Positions 59,601 through 64,000 of a stretch of DNA of 64,000 nt are shown one piece after another; within the stretch, counting starts at the first letter, position 1; each line of letters begins with the position of its first letter. Position numbers and translations under genes: made by a program. Where the stretch lies: NCBI RefSeq assembly GCF_030272615.1, contig NC_081410.1, forward strand, positions 127,209,140 through 127,273,139. The letters are read 5' to 3'. Origin of the DNA: Cryptomeria japonica (Eukaryota; Streptophyta; Pinopsida; Cupressales; Cupressaceae). A model generated the notes under the pieces. That model worked only from the letters and a program-made list of their open reading frames with translations. It was not told the DNA's origin and made no database searches.

Positions 59601-60913
59601 TAGTTGATAGTTATCATCCTCCTCAATTGCAGTCGGAAGCTTCCTCACAAGGCTATTTTGAAGAGAAACATCCTTTCCTCCAGACTCTATGTATAATCTT
59701 ATGAAAAAATCAGTAGCACTCTGTCCAATTAGGGAATCTCCAGTGATCTCCTGGTCAGATTCATCCTTGAGACTTTTGATGTAGTTTCATCTCCTGTGAA
59801 TGCAAGCCGATCTATGGAAGAAGGATGAATTTATGTCCCCTTTCTTTAGCCACTGAATTTTGGATCTTTGCTTCCAGTAAACTTCCTCCTTAGAGAGGAT
59901 ATCCTTCCAGTTCTTGTGGCAATCCTCTTCCTCCATCAAAATAGGGTCTGGGGGGTTACCAGTAGCCATAATATTATGAAGTTATTCCAGTCTGGAGCCC
60001 AGATCCTTCTTTTTTTTTAGGATATCCCCAAAGGTAGTCATATTCCAGCCTTTGACTTGCTTGCTAATGATCTTTAGCTTCTCCATAATTCTGAACATAG
60101 TTGTCCCTTGGACCGGGGAAGTCCACCAATTCCTAACTAGATCTCTGAAGTCAAGGTGAGAGGCCCACATAATCTCATAGCGAAAAGGGGGGGGGGACCC
60201 TGGTAGGGTCTATCCTTCCAATGGAAAAGAAGGGGGTTATGATCAGAAGTAGTCCTTGGGAGCATTTTTAGGAAGGAGTTATGGCTAATGTCCCAGTTGG
60301 TGGAGTCCAGGAATCTATCCAGTCTGACTTGAATTATATGTTTGTCTTTCCTATTGTTCGACCATGTGAAGGGAGCACCCTAGAGGTCAATATCCACAAG
60401 GCTAGAAACATTGATGAAGTTGGCAAGATCTCCCATACTATCAGTAAAATCAGCAAGACCTCCACACTTCTCAAAGGGGTAGAGGGGAGAATTAAAATCT
60501 CCCGCCAACATATACTTGGCCTTCTGGTTAGCCAAGATGAGATCATAAATTTTCTCCCACACTAGTCGTCTTCCCATCTTGGAGTTGGGGGCATAGATGT
60601 TGAACATCTGCCAACAGTGTTCACCTTGTTGAAGAGTAACCGCTAGGAAGTTCTGGGAGCTAGACAAAAACTTACCTTTAATATTAATGGGGTCCCAGAG
60701 GGTAGCAATACCCCAAAACGCCCCCAAAGCATCAATATACAAGAAAGCCGCCCTCGACCAAAGTTTACCAGCAACAGTAGCAAAGGTTTGGTAGGACATT
60801 TTGACTTCCTAAAGAAGGAAAATATCAATTTTCATATCCAAAATGAGTTGTTTTATAGCGAACTGCTTCTGGGAGCTGTTCAGACCCCTTATGTTACAGG
60901 AGATGAACTTCAT
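56695..60913 (-). pseudogene. LINE-2 ORF2: endonuclease, reverse transcriptase, RNase H
   Basis: ATG at 60911-60913 starts MKFISCNIRGLNSSQKQ, the usual APE-type endonuclease opening; a TAG replaces a Gln just before EVK. GDFN lies near 60499 and SDHNPLLFHW further on. RT follows (KTPGPDGFPPAFFQ, FRPISLCNTIYKIISK, GFVPGRQILDA, QLDISKAYDKVN, GIRQGNPLSPYLF) with the catalytic FVDD at 58831-58842. Then come the distal RT region (58091-58492), a zf-RVT-like part and RNase H (56695-57111) with GDSQ and EGNEAAD. The RNase H Glu appears as Lys (NQAKGMA). Frame changes and stops make it inactive. It would nick target DNA and copy element RNA in place. Confidence 0.88.
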
Positions 60914-62492
60914 TACTTACTTCTGTTGATTCCATCAAGGGTCAGTTGTTTGCCCTTTGCAATGTCCCTAGCCATAACTTTATGTCTCAGGACCCTTTCC
61001 GAGGGCTTGCCAACTTTATTTTCAGTACCCCCACATCTGCTTTTTTGGCCTTGGCTTTCTTCTTCTAGGTTATCCATTCTTCATTACCTATTCAAGGAGA
61101 TCCCGGAGGTGAAAGTTTCAAAGGAGGGGGCATTGTCAAGGAGTTCCCTGGTAGATCAGGCCTTTCCACCCTACTAGGGGAGAAAGGGGGGGTTGAGGTA
61201 AGAAACTTAACCTCAGCCATAGGAGACATAACTTTATCCGAAATGGAAGCTTGATGGGATGAGGGGGTGGGGGTAGCAGAGGGCATGAGGGGGATGCCAT
61301 CCGACAACAAACCAGGGGGTGGATAGGGTTTAGGGGAAAGGCTGAGATTCATCACCGGTGGGATTTCACCTTCTTCCAAGGGAATGGATGGATTAACAAT
61401 CTTAATAGGGTCTACTGGGGATTTTAAGATTTCAAGGACCCTATCCGTGTGGGGGTAGTCCTTAGGGATTTCATTCACACTGGTCAGCTCCAGGGGAGCA
61501 GATGATGAGGGAGCACTTGGGTTGATGGGATCATCTTAGGTAGCCTTTTCTTTGAGCTTGGGTTCAACAACCACTGGGGTCTTACACTTAGTGTAGGTAT
61601 GGCCTTGTTTATTACACTTCTAGCAAAATAGGGTAGCATTTTCATACACAATAGACTGGGACCATTTTCCCTCCTTTGATTTTAGGGAAACAAAATTTAT
61701 TGAGAGTGACTGAGTCCGCTGCAACATAGCTGCCAAACGAGTTCCCTATCCAGTGGAAGATTTGTTCATCCTAGAACTCCAGCGGAAGGCCAGGAAGCCT
61801 AACCCAAACAGGTGCCATGCGGTTGAGTTCGGCTGAGGGGTCAAATCTAGGCTTCCATTTAGCTAGAGTTAGAAATGCTTTCCATAAGCCCAGGAACACG
61901 ATAGGACATAGATCAGATCTTCCTCAGCATTGAACTTGAACAGGAAGAGTCCCCCCGACATTATTGAGATGTCAACGCTACCTTTGAGCTTCCATCAAGA
62001 TTTCGCCCATCGCATGATCATGTTGATAGATGGTCAGAAGGAGAAGAACCGACCAATGATTGCTAGATGAAGGGAAGAGACGATTTTGTCCATGAGATTG
62101 TCTAGGAGCTTGATCTTCGTTCCTTCCTCCGTTTGGGTAAATTTGGCCAAAGTTGCTTCTAAGGTCGAATTTGTGGACCCAAGGAGGGCGTTCTTCTAGC
62201 TAGACTTGGGATCCTTCTTTCCATTCTCCACATCCCCCTGTCCGATAGAAGTTTCCAGTCTGGGATGTGGTATATTCTTCCCTTCAACGTCGATGCCAAA
62301 GTCAGTCAGAACTGGCGTGGTGGAAGGGGTGTCAAACTTCGCATTTTCTTCCATATGACCCACAGACTGTGGGGTCCCTGCAGTCAGAACAACAACATGT
62401 GTACCGACCGTCGTATCGGGTATGGGGTCCAGTTGCAGGGAGGGAGGGACCTCCCCAGGGGGGTGGTCATCCAGGGGGAACAGATTCAAACG
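60913..62492 (-). pseudogene. LINE-2 ORF1: DUF4283-like RNA-binding protein with zinc knuckle
   Basis: The reverse strand reads LNLFPLDDHPPGEVPPS at the start (no ATG seen at this point), then IIGRFFSFWPSINMIMRWAK, WKLKGSVDISIMSGGLFLFK and LAKWKPRFDPSAELNRMAPV, WVRLPGLPLEF, the usual plant DUF4283 pattern. A CX2CX4HX4C zinc knuckle follows at 61584-61625 with a TAG inside its first pair. A Pro-rich part (61092-61478) and a basic end follow (SERVLRHKVMARDIAKGKQL) to the TAA at 60913-60915. ORF1 proteins of this type bind element RNA. Stops and at least one frameshift are present. Confidence 0.8.
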
Positions 62493-62535
62493 TGAGGAAG
62501 GCGGGAGAGCGGGAGAGTTGCAGAGCTCAAGGCTA

Positions 62536-63075
62536 GTATTGGGTCATGTGAATAATTTGTGCAATTAATTATATCAGGAGTTGAGTAGACCTTCATTAGG
62601 ATTTACCCTTCCATTGTATTATTAGGAAAGGGTATATGTAAAGGAAGACAAATATCATTGTAAGAGATATGTGTGAAGTATGATACTATATTTGGGATCT
62701 CTTAGAGATATAGCATGGAGTGGCTTCTTCTATAAGGGGTATTGCATGGTGTCACCCTACCTCAGGAGTTTACTATATTTTTGCATATATTGGATATTGG
62801 GGCATTGTCCCACAAAAATATCTTGTGTTGTGTGAGATATATCCTTTACATATATTATTTCTATTATCATATGTGTGGTTCTCTTCCCTTATGAATGAAG
62901 AGAACCCATCACTGATTCAAGTGTCAATTTAGTGATGGTAATTTTGATAGCCATGACTAGGATATCTCATTAATTTAGAAAAGAATAGTGATACTCTAAT
63001 CCTTGTCATCCATTTGTACACCAATGGAATTCAACTGGTTAACTAGAACATTAAATGTGTTTGTGTTTAGGGAAT
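62536..63075. other. Intergenic DNA with a weak copia RT fragment
   Basis: At 62960-63043 the + strand reads GYLINLEKNSDTLILVIHLY then TNGIQLVN, which could be a decayed copia active-site region (xLIVCLYVDDLI), with YVDD changed to YTNG. It is short and this call is weak. Nothing else is recognised; the frame at 62720-62932 is unsupported. Confidence 0.3.
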
Positions 63076-64000
63076 TGTAGCGTAGTAAATTGTAACCCTG
63101 TACAATTTAAACCACTTTTTGTGCATCCGCCTTAGTGTGACCCATTTTAGTTCTCATTCAAGTCTATTTATGAGCTTTTTACCTCGAAATTAGTGTCATA
63201 TGTTCAAATGGTCACTTGAACCTCTATTTTGGGCTATGTGCACCATATCTCTATCCTGTTCATTATGTTTTGGGTGGACAATGGTGCTTGGGGCAACATT
63301 GTCCTAAGACAATGGCATTTGGAACGCCCTTGTCCTCTCAAACTAGGCCCAAATTTAAATATCCTGATGCATGTTTCCTACCCATTGGTTTCAAATCACA
63401 ATGTCTCACTTTGACCATTGTCTAGGTTTGTCTAATCGAGGAAATTCCTTGAGAACCTTATATAAAAGCATTCTTCTAATTCATTTTATGATCATAAGAC
63501 ATCAAAATATATCTCAAGCATTCGTTATCAAGCATTATTAAGAAGTCGTTAAGCATCAAGATGACATTCCATCCCACTATATTCTTCAAGATCTAAACAT
63601 CATGGAGCAAAAAACTACATTAATCTTCATGCAAGCAAATTGTTCATGATTAGTTCATTCATGTCTTGTCATGTTATGTCATGTTGTTGCATCAACACTT
63701 GTGATCACACTCAAAGAGCATTGCATCATTAAAGTACAATCATCTACAATAGATTTGAGGTACAACATTTAACATTTACTTCAACATTTTAATTCATTTC
63801 AAGGGTTAATTCCAAACCCAAGGTTTGACTTAGGCAAACCCCTATTCCCAACATCTTACTCTTTTTTGTGCGTGCAAGTGACAGGTTCAGAAGCTACAAA
63901 AATTTGGAATCAAGTGGAGTAAATTGAGACAATCAAATCCAGTTTTTGCAAGCACAAACACCGGAGGATAGGGTATCTCCACTATCCTTTGTTCAATAAA
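63076..64000 (+). repeat. Partial LTR running off the right edge
   Basis: It starts TGTAGCGTAGTAAATTGTA, close to the TE-1 LTR start TGTAGCATCATAAATTGTA, so the two are probably related families; later sequence differs. A TATATAAAA at 63459-63467 could be the promoter. The other end is outside the window, so a 5' LTR, 3' LTR and solo LTR cannot be told apart. Confidence 0.5.
63459..63467 (+). promoter_or_regulatory. TATA-like box in the right-edge LTR
   Basis: TATATAAAA in CCTTATATAAAAGCATTC, about 385 bp into the LTR. This is a typical place for an LTR promoter, but nothing else confirms it. Confidence 0.4.

Larger units (their letters stand above)
54606..62535 (-). mobile_element. LINE-2: near full-length L1-type LINE with three ORFs
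   Basis: The reverse strand carries ORF1 (about 62492-60913), ORF2 (60913-56695) and ORF3 (56692-54905), then a 3' UTR ending CTTTTAATATAAAAAACA at about 54606. ORF1 and ORF2 overlap at TAATG, and ORF2 and ORF3 are joined by TAA-AG-ATG. ORF1 and ORF2 have several stops and shifts; ORF3 has only nonsense changes. A clear poly(A) tail and target duplication are not visible, so the exact ends are uncertain. Confidence 0.75.

Overview
The window looks like nuclear DNA of a seed plant with a very large, repeat-rich genome, most likely a gymnosperm or conifer. This rests on stacked, nested transposable elements, one ordinary plant hexose-transporter gene with plant-type GT-AG introns, and plant-type Ty3/gypsy, Ty1/copia and L1-type LINE proteins. 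The species cannot be named from the sequence. I see no bacterial, organellar or viral genome segment, no rRNA or tRNA gene and no CRISPR array.

Layout. (1) 1-2169: a copia RT fragment, two small tandem arrays and a 74-75 bp degenerate tandem repeat. (2) 2170-25398: TE-1, an LTR retrotransposon on the + strand that carries protease-like but no RT or integrase coding. Its 3' LTR is split by TE-2 (8956-24063), a 15.1 kb Ty3/gypsy element on the - strand with two RNase H domains (Tat-like) and a 5-bp target duplication. (3) 25399-26962: a LINE RT fragment. (4) 26963-42577: the 3' part of another LTR element (a coiled-coil-type ORF, then a 1143 bp LTR), cut in two by a 12.6 kb terminal-inverted-repeat DNA transposon (28177-40782). 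That transposon carries a spliced + strand gene with a helix-turn-helix-like stretch and a - strand DDE-transposase-like gene. The transposase-like gene is itself broken by a solo copia-type LTR. (5) 42578-47835: two copies of a ~1.8-2.0 kb sequence, 3.4 kb apart, the second ending next to the transporter stop codon. (6) 47858-52119: a four-exon sugar transport protein (STP/hexose-H+ symporter) gene on the - strand, the only gene that looks intact. (7) 53648-62535: a truncated LINE beside a near full-length LINE on the - strand. The latter has three consecutive ORFs whose junctions read TAATG (ORF1/ORF2) and TAA-AG-ATG (ORF2/ORF3). (8) 62536-64000: a possible copia RT fragment and the start of another LTR.

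Nearly all transposon genes carry stop codons or frameshifts, so they are annotated as pseudogenes. Three systems deserve attention: the LINE with a third ORF joined to ORF2 by a stop-start junction, the two-gene DNA transposon whose outer flanks hold repeat arrays bracketed by an 18-bp palindrome, and the array of AGCGCT-like hexamers at 20-21 bp spacing in the TE-2 leader. Family names come from reading motifs; no database search was possible.
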